Assembly (NCBI GenBank): GCA_021154325.1
Contig: JAJKIR010000186.1
Coordinates: forward strand, 1 to 45,461
Direction: 5' to 3'
DNA from: Gemmatimonas sp.
GTDB lineage: Bacteria > Gemmatimonadota > Gemmatimonadetes > Gemmatimonadales > Gemmatimonadaceae
Length of the DNA stretch: 45,461 nt
In this document: positions 33,102 through 40,716 of the stretch, in pieces
Layout of the letters: each line of letters starts with the position of its first letter
How positions within the stretch are numbered: position 1 is the first letter of the stretch
Made by a program: the position numbers and the translations under genes
The notes under the pieces: model-generated
What the model saw: only the letters and a program-made list of their open reading frames with translations
The model's database searches: none
What the model was told of the DNA's origin: nothing

Positions 33102-34655
33102 CTAATCCTCGAGCAGGATGCGCAGCTCCTCGAGGTCGTACGGCCGCATCACCAGCGCCGTCGCGGCCGGCAGCGGGAAGGGAAGCCGCGCCGTGCTCGC
33201 CGCATCACCAGCGGCGACGATGAAGCGCGCGTCGGCACACCCAGCCGCGGACCGGAGCGCGCCGAGCACTACCTTGCCCGCGGCGAGACTGGAGTCGCAG
33301 ATCACGGCGTCGAACGTCAGATGCTCCGCCAGCCGCAGGGCGTACTCGACGTTCTGCGCCGCGAGCGCGGCATGTCCACGCGACGAGAGGAACGCGGTGA
33401 GGAAGCCGGCGCTCTGGTAGTTGGCGTCGATGACAAGGACGTCGAGTGCGCGAGACGCCGTCTCGACCGGATCGGTCGCTGGTTCGCCGCGATGAGCCAG
33501 CGCGGGGAGCCGCACGACGAAGCGAGCGCCCGCGCCCTGGGCCGCACCGCTGGACCGCGTCACCGCGATCTCGCCCCCGTGACTCGCGACGATGTCGCGG
33601 ACGACCGTGAGCCCGAGGCCCGTCCCGGAGCCGAGCGCCTTCGTCGTCCAGAACGGCTCCCAGATCTGGTCGCGCGTCTCGTCCGGAATCCCAGGGCCGT
33701 CGTCCTCGATTTCCAGAACCACCGCCGCGCCATCGACCCGCGTGCGAATCGAGACCTGTCCCGCATCGCCTCCGGAAGACCGGATTGCCTGTTCAGCGTT
33801 GTTGAGCAGATTCAGAACGACCTGCTCCAGCTGCGCGCGATCGCCGGCGACCGGCGGCAGCATCGGGTCGAGCGCGGACCGGCAGGCGATGCCGTGCGTC
33901 TCGAGCGCATAGCGACGCGTGCCGACGATATATCCAACGACGTCGTTCAGATTGACGCGTGCGCGTCGCTCGGCCTCCGGCTTTCGTGCCAGCGTCAGGA
34001 GGTCGCGCACGATGCGGCCGGCGCGCGCGGCCTCGTGATCGATCGTCTCGAGGGCGAGCCGCGCCTCCTCATCCATCTCCTTCCTGAGCAGCAGCTGTGC
34101 GAAGCCGAGGATCGCCGCCAGAGGGTTGTTCAACTCGTGAGCGACGCCGGCGAGCGTCGCACCGAGGCATGCCATCCGCTCGGTTCGCCGCAGTGCGTCC
34201 TGCTGGCGCAGCCGCTCGGTGAGATCCTCGACAATCCCATCGAGCTGCATGTCGCCATCCTCGCCTTCGATTGTCCTCAGCGAGAGCCGCACCGTTAGGC
34301 AGGTGCCGTCGCGTCGTTTCCAGCGCGTCGACACCCGCTCTACCGGACCCCGCGCCAGACGGGCGCGGAGCCGCTCGCACTCGGCCGAATCGACGAAGAC
34401 ATCGCGCGCAATCGTCAGGTCGTACAGCTCGGCCTCGTGGGCGTAGCCCAGCATCCGCGCCAGCGCGGGATTGCCCTCGACGAAGTGTCCGTCCGAGGAT
34501 GCCCGGAAGACGCCCACCTCGACCCGGTGCACAAGCCGCCGAAATCGCTCTTCGCTCTCCGCCAGCACGCGCGTGAGCGCGTCGCCCCCGCGTTCCGGGA
34601 CGATCGTAATCTCGCGCTCGAAGCGATATGGATTGGTCGACTTGGACGGGGCCAT
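33102..34655 (-). CDS. PAS-domain sensor histidine kinase with degenerate receiver domain
   Basis: A soluble 517-residue hybrid-type kinase with no membrane segment. It has a PAS domain (about 30-150) and a HisKA domain with phospho-accepting H173 ([16 protein letters not shown]). Its HATPase domain shows the N box ([16 protein letters not shown]), G1 (DDGPGIPD) and G2 ([11 protein letters not shown]). From about residue 402 it has a receiver-like domain. The receiver retains the phospho-site aspartate (AVICDSS) but has arginine for the conserved lysine ([10 protein letters not shown]) and lacks the paired acidic residues, so phosphorylation signalling there may be lost. The ATG at 34655 is chosen. 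It leads an operon with the GMC oxidoreductase. Confidence 0.88.
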   Translation of the reverse strand: MAPSKSTNPYRFEREITIVPERGGDALTRVLAESEERFRRLVHRVEVGVFRASSDGHFVEGNPALARMLGYAHEAELYDLTIARDVFVDSAECERLRARLARGPVERVSTRWKRRDGTCLTVRLSLRTIEGEDGDMQLDGIVEDLTERLRQQDALRRTERMACLGATLAGVAHELNNPLAAILGFAQLLLRKEMDEEARLALETIDHEAARAGRIVRDLLTLARKPEAERRARVNLNDVVGYIVGTRRYALETHGIACRSALDPMLPPVAGDRAQLEQVVLNLLNNAEQAIRSSGGDAGQVSIRTRVDGAAVVLEIEDDGPGIPDETRDQIWEPFWTTKALGSGTGLGLTVVRDIVASHGGEIAVTRSSGAAQGAGARFVVRLPALAHRGEPATDPVETASRALDVLVIDANYQSAGFLTAFLSSRGHAALAAQNVEYALRLAEHLTFDAVICDSSLAAGKVVLGALRSAAGCADARFIVAAGDAASTARLPFPLPAATALVMRPYDLEELRILLED

Positions 34656-34808
34656 GACTACTCTATGGTGCGGCGCGGACGCGCTGCGCGGGAGGGCAGG
34701 GGTGCAACGAAGGCCACCTAGTTTATTCACGGTGAGGCAGCGAGGCCATAGCGTCGGCCGTAAGATCGTTGCATCGGCCGGCCACTCAACGTGACGTCTC
34801 CACTCCGA

Positions 34809-35576
34809 ATGCCCAGATATTCTCTGCTTGTGCTCGCCCTCCTGAGTGTTGCCAGCGCCTTTCCGGCGGCTGGCCAGGACCCCTTCGAGATCCAGGTCTA
34901 CGAGTACGAGACCGTTCCCCGCGGTCGCTGGGATCTCGAGACTCACGTCAACTACACCGCCCGCGGCATCCGCGGGTTCGAGGCTGGCGTCGCCCCGAGC
35001 GAGGGGCAGACCCACCTCACCTTCGAGCTGACGCGGGGCATCACGAATTACTTCGAGCTCGCCGGGTATCTCGTCACTGCCCATCGTGACGGCACGAATC
35101 CGGAGATCGCCGGCTGGCGGGTTCGGCCGCGCTTCCGGCTGCCGGAGGACTGGCTCCCCTTCAAGTTCAGCCTGAGCACTGAATTCGGATTCCCGAAGCG
35201 CCTCTACGAGGAGAACTCGATCACCTTCGAGCTACGCCCCATCCTCGAGCGAAGCTTCGGTCGCGTTCAGGTCGATCTGAATCCGGTGCTCGGGAAGGCG
35301 ATCCGCGGCCCAACGTCATCGGAGTTCTGGGATTTCGAGCCCGGGGCGCGGATCGGCTACACCACGAGCAAGACGCTGGACCTCTCGCTGGAGTACTACG
35401 GGGCGACGGGTTCGCTCACCCACGTCGAGCCTGCCGCGCAGCAGATGCATCAGCTCTTCCCCGGCGCCGACATCAACTTCTCCCCCGCCGTCGTCCTCAA
35501 CCTCGGCGTCGGCTTCGGCCTAACGAACGCGGGAAATCGGTTGGTCTACAAGAGCCGGTTGGGATGGATCTTTTGA
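34809..35576 (+). CDS. Predicted outer-membrane beta-barrel protein
   Basis: A 255-residue exported protein with a signal peptide ending at PAAGQ (about residue 23). The mature sequence alternates short amphipathic strands (WDLETHVNYTARGI, FELAGYLVTAHR, FKFSLSTEFGF, VQVDLNPVLGKAI, LDLSLEYYGATG) and ends in a strand closing with F (KSRLGWIF), the classic outer-membrane insertion signal. It may be a small porin or a surface protein of unknown function. ATG at 34809 is preferred over GTG at 34791. It is divergent from the histidine kinase with 153 bases between. A 257-bp repeat element begins right after its stop. Confidence 0.75.
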   Translation: MPRYSLLVLALLSVASAFPAAGQDPFEIQVYEYETVPRGRWDLETHVNYTARGIRGFEAGVAPSEGQTHLTFELTRGITNYFELAGYLVTAHRDGTNPEIAGWRVRPRFRLPEDWLPFKFSLSTEFGFPKRLYEENSITFELRPILERSFGRVQVDLNPVLGKAIRGPTSSEFWDFEPGARIGYTTSKTLDLSLEYYGATGSLTHVEPAAQQMHQLFPGADINFSPAVVLNLGVGFGLTNAGNRLVYKSRLGWIF

Positions 35577-35579
35577 GAG

Positions 35580-35836
35580 CAGTCCATAGTTATCAGTCCA
35601 TAGTTATCAGGGAGCAGGGAGAAGCGTTGACGGGATGAGAGCCACTGACCACCCACCACCGTCCACCTCTTTCACTCATAGCTACACGTTTCAGCTTGAC
35701 CCTTCAGTTGTCAGCAACGGAAAAAAGCATCTGTCAGTGAAACAGTGATCGAGTGGCAAGCGGCAAGTGGTGCAGGCTCAGACAAAACGCTTCGTTCCAA
35801 ATCCCCTGATAACCATGGACTGATAGCTATGGACTG
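35580..35836. repeat. 257-bp element with terminal inverted repeats of the AGTCCATAGTTATC family
   Basis: The left end holds two tandem copies of AGTCCATAGTTATC (35581-35594 and 35595-35608). The right end holds two inverted copies, each with one mismatch (35808-35821 and 35822-35835), so the ends form a nearly perfect inverted repeat of about 30 bp. The interior is less GC-rich, has no open reading frame of note, and contains a GGCAAG direct repeat and a GTTTCA/TGAAAC pair. The right end supplies the stop codon and last two residues (Ser-Pro) of the OsmC-like gene. The same 17-base sequence occurs at the rsgA 3' end. Confidence 0.75.
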
Positions 35837-36297
35837 TTGTTAAAGATCTTTCGAGGCTGCGCCGGCTGTCTTTCGCCGTTGAGCACCAGCGTCGTCTCGG
35901 CAGCGATGTCCGGCGCGAGCGAGGCAGCGACTGAGCAGTACTTCTCGAACGAGAGCTGGATCGCGCGCTCCGCGTGCTCGACGAGAATCCCCGCGCCATC
36001 GATCACGAACTCCACCCCCAGCCCCTCGACGCGCCGCGGGGCCTCTGTCCGGCGCCTTGCCGTCACGTTCACCACGAGCCGCTCCGCCGGTGTCCGGCGC
36101 TTCGCCAGGACGTCCAGGACATCGACCGCCGAGCAGGTTGCGATCGCGTTGAGTAGAGTCTCAACTGGCCCCGGCGCGGTCTTCGAGTCCGCGTCCACTG
36201 GCGCCGTGCGTCCCTCCGGACCCGCGTCGAACCGGTGCTCGCCGCGCCAGACCGCGCGCGTCGTCGTGATCACCGGCTTCGTCGGCGTCGCCGTCAT
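35827..36297 (-). CDS. OsmC/Ohr-family protein
   Basis: A 156-residue protein of the OsmC superfamily, thiol-dependent peroxidases that reduce organic hydroperoxides. The two redox cysteines are C55 ([14 protein letters not shown]) and C121 ([10 protein letters not shown]), in the correct sequence contexts. The C-terminal residues NNSP and the stop codon are encoded by the end of a repeat element, suggesting the native 3' end was replaced. Its ATG at 36297 overlaps the sulfurtransferase stop (ATGA), so the two are cotranscribed and may share thiol/sulfur chemistry. Confidence 0.88.
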   Translation of the reverse strand: MTATPTKPVITTTRAVWRGEHRFDAGPEGRTAPVDADSKTAPGPVETLLNAIATCSAVDVLDVLAKRRTPAERLVVNVTARRRTEAPRRVEGLGVEFVIDGAGILVEHAERAIQLSFEKYCSVAASLAPDIAAETTLVLNGERQPAQPRKIFNNSP

Positions 36298-37187
36298 CGC
36301 TCGATCGGGGCGCGCACCGCGTTCCCCCACTCCGTCCACGAGCCGTCGTAGTTGCGCACGCGATCGTACCCCAGCAGGTACGTGAGCACGAACCACGTGT
36401 GCGACGAGCGCTCCCCGATCCGGCAGTAGGCGATCACGTCATCGCCCGCCGCGAGTCCCTGCTCCTTCTCGTAGATGTCGCGCAGATCCGCCGCCGACTT
36501 GAATGAGCCGTCGCTGTTTGCCGCGCGCGCCCACGGCACGTTCCGCGCGCCCGGTATGTGACCTCCGCGCACCGCGCCCTCCTGCGGATAGTCGGGCATG
36601 TGCAGCTTCTTCCCCGTGTACTCGTCCGGCGAGCGCACGTCCACGAGCTTGCCGTGCGCGTCGAGGTGCCGCCGCACGTCCTGCATGAACGCGCGAATCG
36701 GCTCGTCGCGCCGCTCGCGGGCCTCGTAGCTCGTCCGGGCGAAACGCGGCACGTCGGTCGTCATTGGGCGCCCTTCCTGCTCCCACTTGGCGCGCCCGCC
36801 GTCGAGCACGCGCGCATTGGTGAAGCCGAACAGCTGGAACACCCAGAACGCGTACGTCGCCCACCAGTTGTTCTTGTCGCCGTAGAAGATGACCGTCGTC
36901 GCGTCGTCGATCCCCTTCGAGCGCAGCAGCTCCTGGAACTGCTCGCGGCTCACGTAGTCCCGCACCAAGGCGTCGTTGAGGTCCGTGTGCCAGTCGACCT
37001 TCTGCGCGTTCGGGATGTGGCCCGTGTCGAAGAGCAGCACATCCTCGTCACTCTCGATGATTCGAATGTTCTGATCATTGAGGTGCTCGGCGAGCCAGCT
37101 GGTCGTCACCAGCACCTCGGGATGCACGTACCCCTTTCGCTGGATCTCGGGGTCGAGCGTCGTCTCGTCGCCTGCCGTTACGGCCAT
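36294..37187 (-). CDS. Tandem-rhodanese sulfurtransferase
   Basis: A 297-residue protein with two rhodanese domains (about 20-140 and 165-290), the usual thiosulfate or 3-mercaptopyruvate sulfurtransferase layout. The active-site cysteine is C255 in the loop CRIGERSS, closer to the thiosulfate type (CRxGxR) than to the mercaptopyruvate type (CGSGVT). The N-terminal domain lacks a catalytic cysteine, as expected. The ATG at 37187 has a GGAGG site (37194-37198) six bases upstream. It is the middle gene of a csaA-sulfurtransferase-osmC operon. Confidence 0.9.
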   Translation of the reverse strand: MAVTAGDETTLDPEIQRKGYVHPEVLVTTSWLAEHLNDQNIRIIESDEDVLLFDTGHIPNAQKVDWHTDLNDALVRDYVSREQFQELLRSKGIDDATTVIFYGDKNNWWATYAFWVFQLFGFTNARVLDGGRAKWEQEGRPMTTDVPRFARTSYEARERRDEPIRAFMQDVRRHLDAHGKLVDVRSPDEYTGKKLHMPDYPQEGAVRGGHIPGARNVPWARAANSDGSFKSAADLRDIYEKEQGLAAGDDVIAYCRIGERSSHTWFVLTYLLGYDRVRNYDGSWTEWGNAVRAPIER

Positions 37188-37218
37188 GCGTTGCCTCCAT
37201 CGTTATGCATCAGCACGA

Positions 37219-37551
37219 CTACCCGATCCGGGTCCCGTTGGCCACTGGCCTCTCCACGCCGAGCAGCACGACCTCGGTCGCGGTCGGCATTGCGCCAAGC
37301 ACGAGAACCTCGCTGGTGAATCCGGCGATGCGCCGCGTGCCGATGTTCACCACCGCGACGATCTGGCGGCCGATGAGGTCCTCGGGCTGGTAGTGCACCG
37401 TCAGCTGCGCGCTCGATCGGCGTATGCCCACCTCCGGGCCGAAATCGATCGCGAGTCGCAGCGACGGCTTTCGCGCTTCCGGAAAGGGCGACGCCTCGAT
37501 CACAGTGCCGACGCGCATGTCGATCGCGAAAAAATCGTCAGCCCCCGGCAT
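37219..37551 (-). CDS. csaA: CsaA-type tRNA-binding/chaperone-like protein
   Basis: A 110-residue OB-fold protein of the tRNA-binding-domain family, matching the length of Bacillus CsaA. The conserved segments are FFAIDMRVGTVIEASPFPEARKP, SAQLTVHYQPEDLIGRQIVAVVN and the C-terminal GVERPVANGTRIG. Members bind tRNA or act as secretion-related chaperones; the exact role here is unknown. It starts the operon leading to the sulfurtransferase 31 bases downstream. Confidence 0.92.
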   Translation of the reverse strand: MPGADDFFAIDMRVGTVIEASPFPEARKPSLRLAIDFGPEVGIRRSSAQLTVHYQPEDLIGRQIVAVVNIGTRRIAGFTSEVLVLGAMPTATEVVLLGVERPVANGTRIG

Positions 37552-37604
37552 GCGTCAGAAGCTAGCAGGCCAATCCGGGCGGAGTAACCGCGCGGTGCCA
37601 CACG

Positions 37605-38435
37605 TCAACGCACGACCTCGCGCTCGAGCCATCCCGCGATGAACTCCGCCGCCTCCTGCCATCCGGGCTCACACAGCATCAGATGTCCATGCCCGCGAGC
37701 GATGTACAAGGGAGCGTGATATCGCTGCGCAATTCGTTGCGCGATGCGCTGCGGAATGAACCGATCCTCGTCGCTCGTCGCCACGAGCACCTTGCATCCA
37801 TTGGCGCGAACACGCTCCGCGTCGACGCGCACCGCGCCGAGACTCATGTCGCGACCGGCGCGGCCGCTGTCCGCCACGAATCGCGCGAAGATCGCTTCCT
37901 GCTCCGTCGCGGGAACGCGGTTGAGAACGAGGGCGCGCATATCGGCGAATCGCGGCACGATCCGACGCGACCGGAGGATCGCAGGGAGATACCGCAGCTG
38001 TCGGCGAAGGACGGGCGGCGTCATCACGCTGATGCCGCGCGGCGGTGCTGGCGACAGTAGAACGAGCGCGCGTGCCAACCGCTCCTCGCCGAGCTTCTGC
38101 GCGATCAACCCTCCCATCGAGTGGCCGAATACGATCGGCTGCCCGAGGCGCTCCACCAGCCACCGTGCGACCTCACGTGCATCGGCGATGTAATCGTCGA
38201 GGGTGACGCGTCCGAGAAAACTCCCCGACGGCAGCCCACTGCCTTCCCGACCGCGCAGATTGACGGCAAATCCCGCGTAGCCGCGTTCGGCGAAGAAGGA
38301 GAGATAGGACTCGTACACCCACGCCGTCGCGAAATAGCCTGGGACGAAAAGAATCGGCGGCCGCCCAGCGCCCACCTTCGCCGTCGGTTGAGCCGAGCGC
38401 ACGCTCAAACTTCCGATTGTGATCGTATCGAGCAT
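37605..38435 (-). CDS. Alpha/beta hydrolase
   Basis: A 276-residue alpha/beta-hydrolase-fold enzyme without signal peptide. The nucleophile is S106 in GHSMGG, the oxyanion region VPGYFATAW lies near residue 31, the acid is probably D in ATSDEDRFIP and the histidine in ARGHGHLML near the C-terminus. The lid region between strands 6 and 7 is arginine-rich. Substrate unknown; esters or lipids are likely for this fold. It is divergent from a small unknown gene. Confidence 0.85.
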   Translation of the reverse strand: MLDTITIGSLSVRSAQPTAKVGAGRPPILFVPGYFATAWVYESYLSFFAERGYAGFAVNLRGREGSGLPSGSFLGRVTLDDYIADAREVARWLVERLGQPIVFGHSMGGLIAQKLGEERLARALVLLSPAPPRGISVMTPPVLRRQLRYLPAILRSRRIVPRFADMRALVLNRVPATEQEAIFARFVADSGRAGRDMSLGAVRVDAERVRANGCKVLVATSDEDRFIPQRIAQRIAQRYHAPLYIARGHGHLMLCEPGWQEAAEFIAGWLEREVVR

Positions 38436-38515
38436 TCGAAGAAATTGACATGGAAGGTGTTCGACGCGCTACGCTGGTTGCGCTCGTCACCGGTTGCGTG
38501 CACCTTGCACGCCCC

Positions 38516-38779
38516 ATGGACGGCATCCTCTACGAGCGCACGCTTCCGCATGGTCCGGCCGTGCGCATTCGGCGGCTCACCATCGCCGGGGAGACGCCCG
38601 TGAGCGTCGTCCTCGAGGTTGACCGCCGCGCCGGCACGCCACGCTCCGGCGACGGCCATCCGCCAGCGCTCATGCAATTCGAGGGTGCAACGGAGCAGGA
38701 TGCCGTCGACGCGCTCGAGCCGCATGCGCGCGATGATCGTCGCGTCGTGCAGCTCATGCGCGAGAAGGGACTGCGTTAG
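38516..38779 (+). CDS. Conserved hypothetical protein, 87 aa
   Basis: A small soluble protein (MDGILYERTLPHGPAVRIRR...). It looks like a compact alpha-beta domain with an acidic/basic C-terminus (DAVDALEPHARDDRRVVQLM). The frame is open back to ATG 38450; I prefer 38516 because that leaves 80 bases for a promoter from the divergent hydrolase gene, though the longer form with a hydrophobic N-terminus cannot be excluded. Its stop is directly followed, with no gap, by the stop of the convergent HNH gene. No family recognised. Confidence 0.55.
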   Translation: MDGILYERTLPHGPAVRIRRLTIAGETPVSVVLEVDRRAGTPRSGDGHPPALMQFEGATEQDAVDALEPHARDDRRVVQLMREKGLR

Positions 38780-39076
38780 TCACCCACGCTTCTCGAGGTC
38801 CTCACGCAGTATGCGGAGGATGCGCGGCCACACGTGCACCGCGTATTGAAAGAAGTTCGTGCGCGCGACCTCCTCGGCATGCAAAAAGTCACTCAAGCGT
38901 CGATGTCCCTTGAGCGTGTTGCACGCTCTACAGGCCGTCACTAAGTTGCCGTCCGACCGGTCGCCGCCACGCACGCGAGGCTCCACGTGATCCACCGTGA
39001 GCTCCTCGGACGGAAACTGCAGACCGCAATACACGCATCGATACGCGTCACGCTCGAAAATTCGCTGTCGTTTCAT
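38780..39076 (-). CDS. HNH endonuclease-domain protein
   Basis: A 98-residue stand-alone HNH nuclease. Zinc-binding cysteine pairs are C14/C17 (CVYC) and C49/C52 (CRAC), and the catalytic site shows D29/H30 (VDHV) and N44 (DGNLVTAC). This is the McrA-like small HNH type found widely in bacteria, of unknown role. The chosen ATG (39076) shares the sequence CATG with the ATG of the divergent gene on the other strand. The frame runs upstream to 39103. Confidence 0.88.
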   Translation of the reverse strand: MKRQRIFERDAYRCVYCGLQFPSEELTVDHVEPRVRGGDRSDGNLVTACRACNTLKGHRRLSDFLHAEEVARTNFFQYAVHVWPRILRILREDLEKRG

Positions 39077-39395
39077 GGACAATCCCTTGCCTTCACGCCG
39101 CAACTTGATGGACGCGGCTCGGCGCTATTTGCTCGAGGGACTCGATGACGACCGCGAGCCAAGTCCTGACGCATTGCCCCGTCTGACCCTCCACGCCCTC
39201 GAGAAGATCCGCATGTCCCGTCCCCGCGAGCGAATCCTCGGCAATCTCGACGAGATGTACAGCGAGGCATTCGAGCGTGCGAAAGCCACCGGTGACGCCT
39301 CCCAGATGGCCGCACTCGATTTCGCCTACCGTCGCGAGCAACTCTACTTCGAGATTCTGCTCGACATCCGCGAGGCGATGGAGCGCCGGCCCTAA
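39075..39395 (+). CDS. Conserved hypothetical protein, 106 aa
   Basis: A helical, charged 106-residue protein (ALEKIRMSRPRERILGNLDEMYSEAFERAKATGD, then MAALDFAYRREQLYFEILLDIRE) with no signal or membrane segment. The length and helix pattern suggest a small coiled or four-helix unit. The ATG at 39075 overlaps the HNH start codon; an alternative ATG at 39108 would avoid this. Its stop overlaps the convergent TerC stop within CTAA. No family recognised. Confidence 0.65.
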   Translation: MDNPLPSRRNLMDAARRYLLEGLDDDREPSPDALPRLTLHALEKIRMSRPRERILGNLDEMYSEAFERAKATGDASQMAALDFAYRREQLYFEILLDIREAMERRP

Positions 39396-40387
39396 TCGCG
39401 CGGCGCGCGCGTCCCGAACATCGATCCCGTCTTTTCGGCCGTCGCTCTCGCGAATCGGGGGCCCTTCTCGCGTTGCGGCCAGATGAGGCTCGCTCCGATC
39501 GACAGGCCGAGCACGCCCACGATCACGACGAGCGACCAGAGGATGTCGAGGTGGAACCACTGCTCACCGAGCATCTTCGCGCCGACGAACATCAGGATCA
39601 CCGCGATGCCGTACTTCAGCAGATAGAACCGATCGACCACCGCCGCGAGCAGAAAATAAAGCGAGCGGAGGCCGAGGATCGCGAAGATGTTCGACGTGAA
39701 GACGATGAACGGATCGCGCGTCACGCCGAAGATCGCCGGAATCGAATCGATCGCGAAGACGAGGTCCGTCACCTCCACGAGCACGAGCACGAGGAAGAGC
39801 GGCGTGAACAGCCGCCGCCCCTTCTCGATGACGAAGAAGTGCTTGCCGTGAAAATCCTCGCTCAGCGGCAGCACCCGGCGCGCCGCCCGCACCACCGGAT
39901 TGCGCTCACCCTCGAACTCCTCGTCCTGCTTGAGCGCCATGCGAATGCCGGTCACGATCAGCATCGCGCCGAAGATGTAGATCACCCATTGAAAGCGCGA
40001 CAGAAGCACCGTGCCGAGCCCGATGAACAGTCCGCGCATAACGAGCGCGCCGAGGATGCCGTAGAAGAGCACACGATGCTGGCAGATCGCCGGCACCTTG
40101 AAGTACTCGAAGATCAGCACCATCACGAAGATGTTGTCGATGCTCAACGACTCTTCGATGACGTAGCCGGTGAGGAAGGTGAGCGCGACGTGATGGCCGT
40201 AGAAGAAGTACAGCCCGGCCGCGAACGCGAGCGCGAGCGCGACCCACACGGTCACCCACATCGACGCTTCCTTCGGATGCACCACGTGCAGCTTCCGATG
40301 GAACACGCCGAGGTCGAGCGCCAACATCGCGAGCACGAACGCGATGAAGACCACCCAGAACCACACGTTGGTCGCGATCCCGATCAT
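39392..40387 (-). CDS. TerC/Alx-family membrane protein, probable manganese exporter
   Basis: A 331-residue inner-membrane protein with about nine hydrophobic helices. Conserved acidic positions lie within membrane helices: D in LALDLGVFHRK, E/D in IEESLSIDNIFVM and VEVTDLVFAIDSIPAIFGV. The Alx branch of TerC exports manganese. The gene is preceded by a yybP-ykoY riboswitch and terminator, which strongly supports control by Mn2+ and a role in relieving manganese excess. A cytoplasmic loop with the EFEGERNP segment separates the two halves. Confidence 0.93.
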   Translation of the reverse strand: MIGIATNVWFWVVFIAFVLAMLALDLGVFHRKLHVVHPKEASMWVTVWVALALAFAAGLYFFYGHHVALTFLTGYVIEESLSIDNIFVMVLIFEYFKVPAICQHRVLFYGILGALVMRGLFIGLGTVLLSRFQWVIYIFGAMLIVTGIRMALKQDEEFEGERNPVVRAARRVLPLSEDFHGKHFFVIEKGRRLFTPLFLVLVLVEVTDLVFAIDSIPAIFGVTRDPFIVFTSNIFAILGLRSLYFLLAAVVDRFYLLKYGIAVILMFVGAKMLGEQWFHLDILWSLVVIVGVLGLSIGASLIWPQREKGPRFARATAEKTGSMFGTRAPRD

Positions 40388-40427
40388 TCGTCGACTTCCG
40401 TTCTCACTTCCGTCAGCCCGTTAGCAA

Positions 40428-40478
40428 ATAGAAAAAGCGAGACCACTACGACACCGCGCGGTGTCGTAGTGGTCTCGC
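40428..40478 (-). terminator. Riboswitch-controlled intrinsic terminator upstream of terC
   Basis: On the minus strand, GCGAGACCACTACGACACCGC (40478-40458, written 5' to 3') is followed immediately by its exact reverse complement (40457-40437), a perfect 21-bp stem with no loop bases of its own. TTTTTCTATTT follows (40436-40426). The 5' arm is also the 3' strand of the riboswitch P1 helix (CCACT at 40472-40468), so aptamer folding and terminator folding exclude each other. Transcription would read through into terC when the aptamer is stabilised. Confidence 0.9.
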
Positions 40479-40586
40479 CCTTGGCGCGCCCTGTTGCGCC
40501 ACTCTGCCGACCGGGAGCGTTGTGCGCTCCGTCTTGACGATCGGCCGATCCGGCATCGAGACGCCGGCGGCTACTCCCCACTGCTG
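40468..40586 (-). ncRNA. yybP-ykoY (Mn2+-sensing) riboswitch aptamer
   Basis: Read on the minus strand, the sequence shows the conserved elements of this class in order. These are GGGGAGTAGC (40579-40570), a hairpin GCCGGCG/CGATGCCGG region, CGTCAAGACG followed by the stem GGAGCG-CACAA-CGCTCC and CCGG, and finally GGGCGAGACC (40480-40471). P1 is AGTGG (40582-40578) with CCACT (40472-40468). The aptamer is known to bind Mn2+, using conserved L1 and L3 loops. It is followed by a terminator and then terC, so it should switch terC on when manganese is high. Confidence 0.93.
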
Positions 40587-40716
40587 CGAATGGTGCACCG
40601 GCACCCGTCCTCCGGTCAAGCACCGCGCCTCTTCCCCTCTCGCGGCGATGCCGTCAGTCTTGAGCCTCCGCACCGCCGTCACCAGACTCTACCGCGCGCC
40701 GCGCGTCGAGCTCCTC
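40587..40716. other. Divergent promoter interval between riboswitch and amidohydrolase
   Basis: No gene is supported here, although a plus-strand frame runs through from 40522. The interval must hold the promoters for the riboswitch-terC transcript (minus) and the amidohydrolase (plus). TTGACC on the minus strand at 40619-40614 is a possible -35 box, but the -10 at the proper spacing is poor. Nothing else stands out. Confidence 0.4.

Noticed and set aside
40522..40716. N-terminal extension of the amidohydrolase
   Set aside because: This segment lies over the riboswitch and its promoter; the signal peptide begins at 40717.
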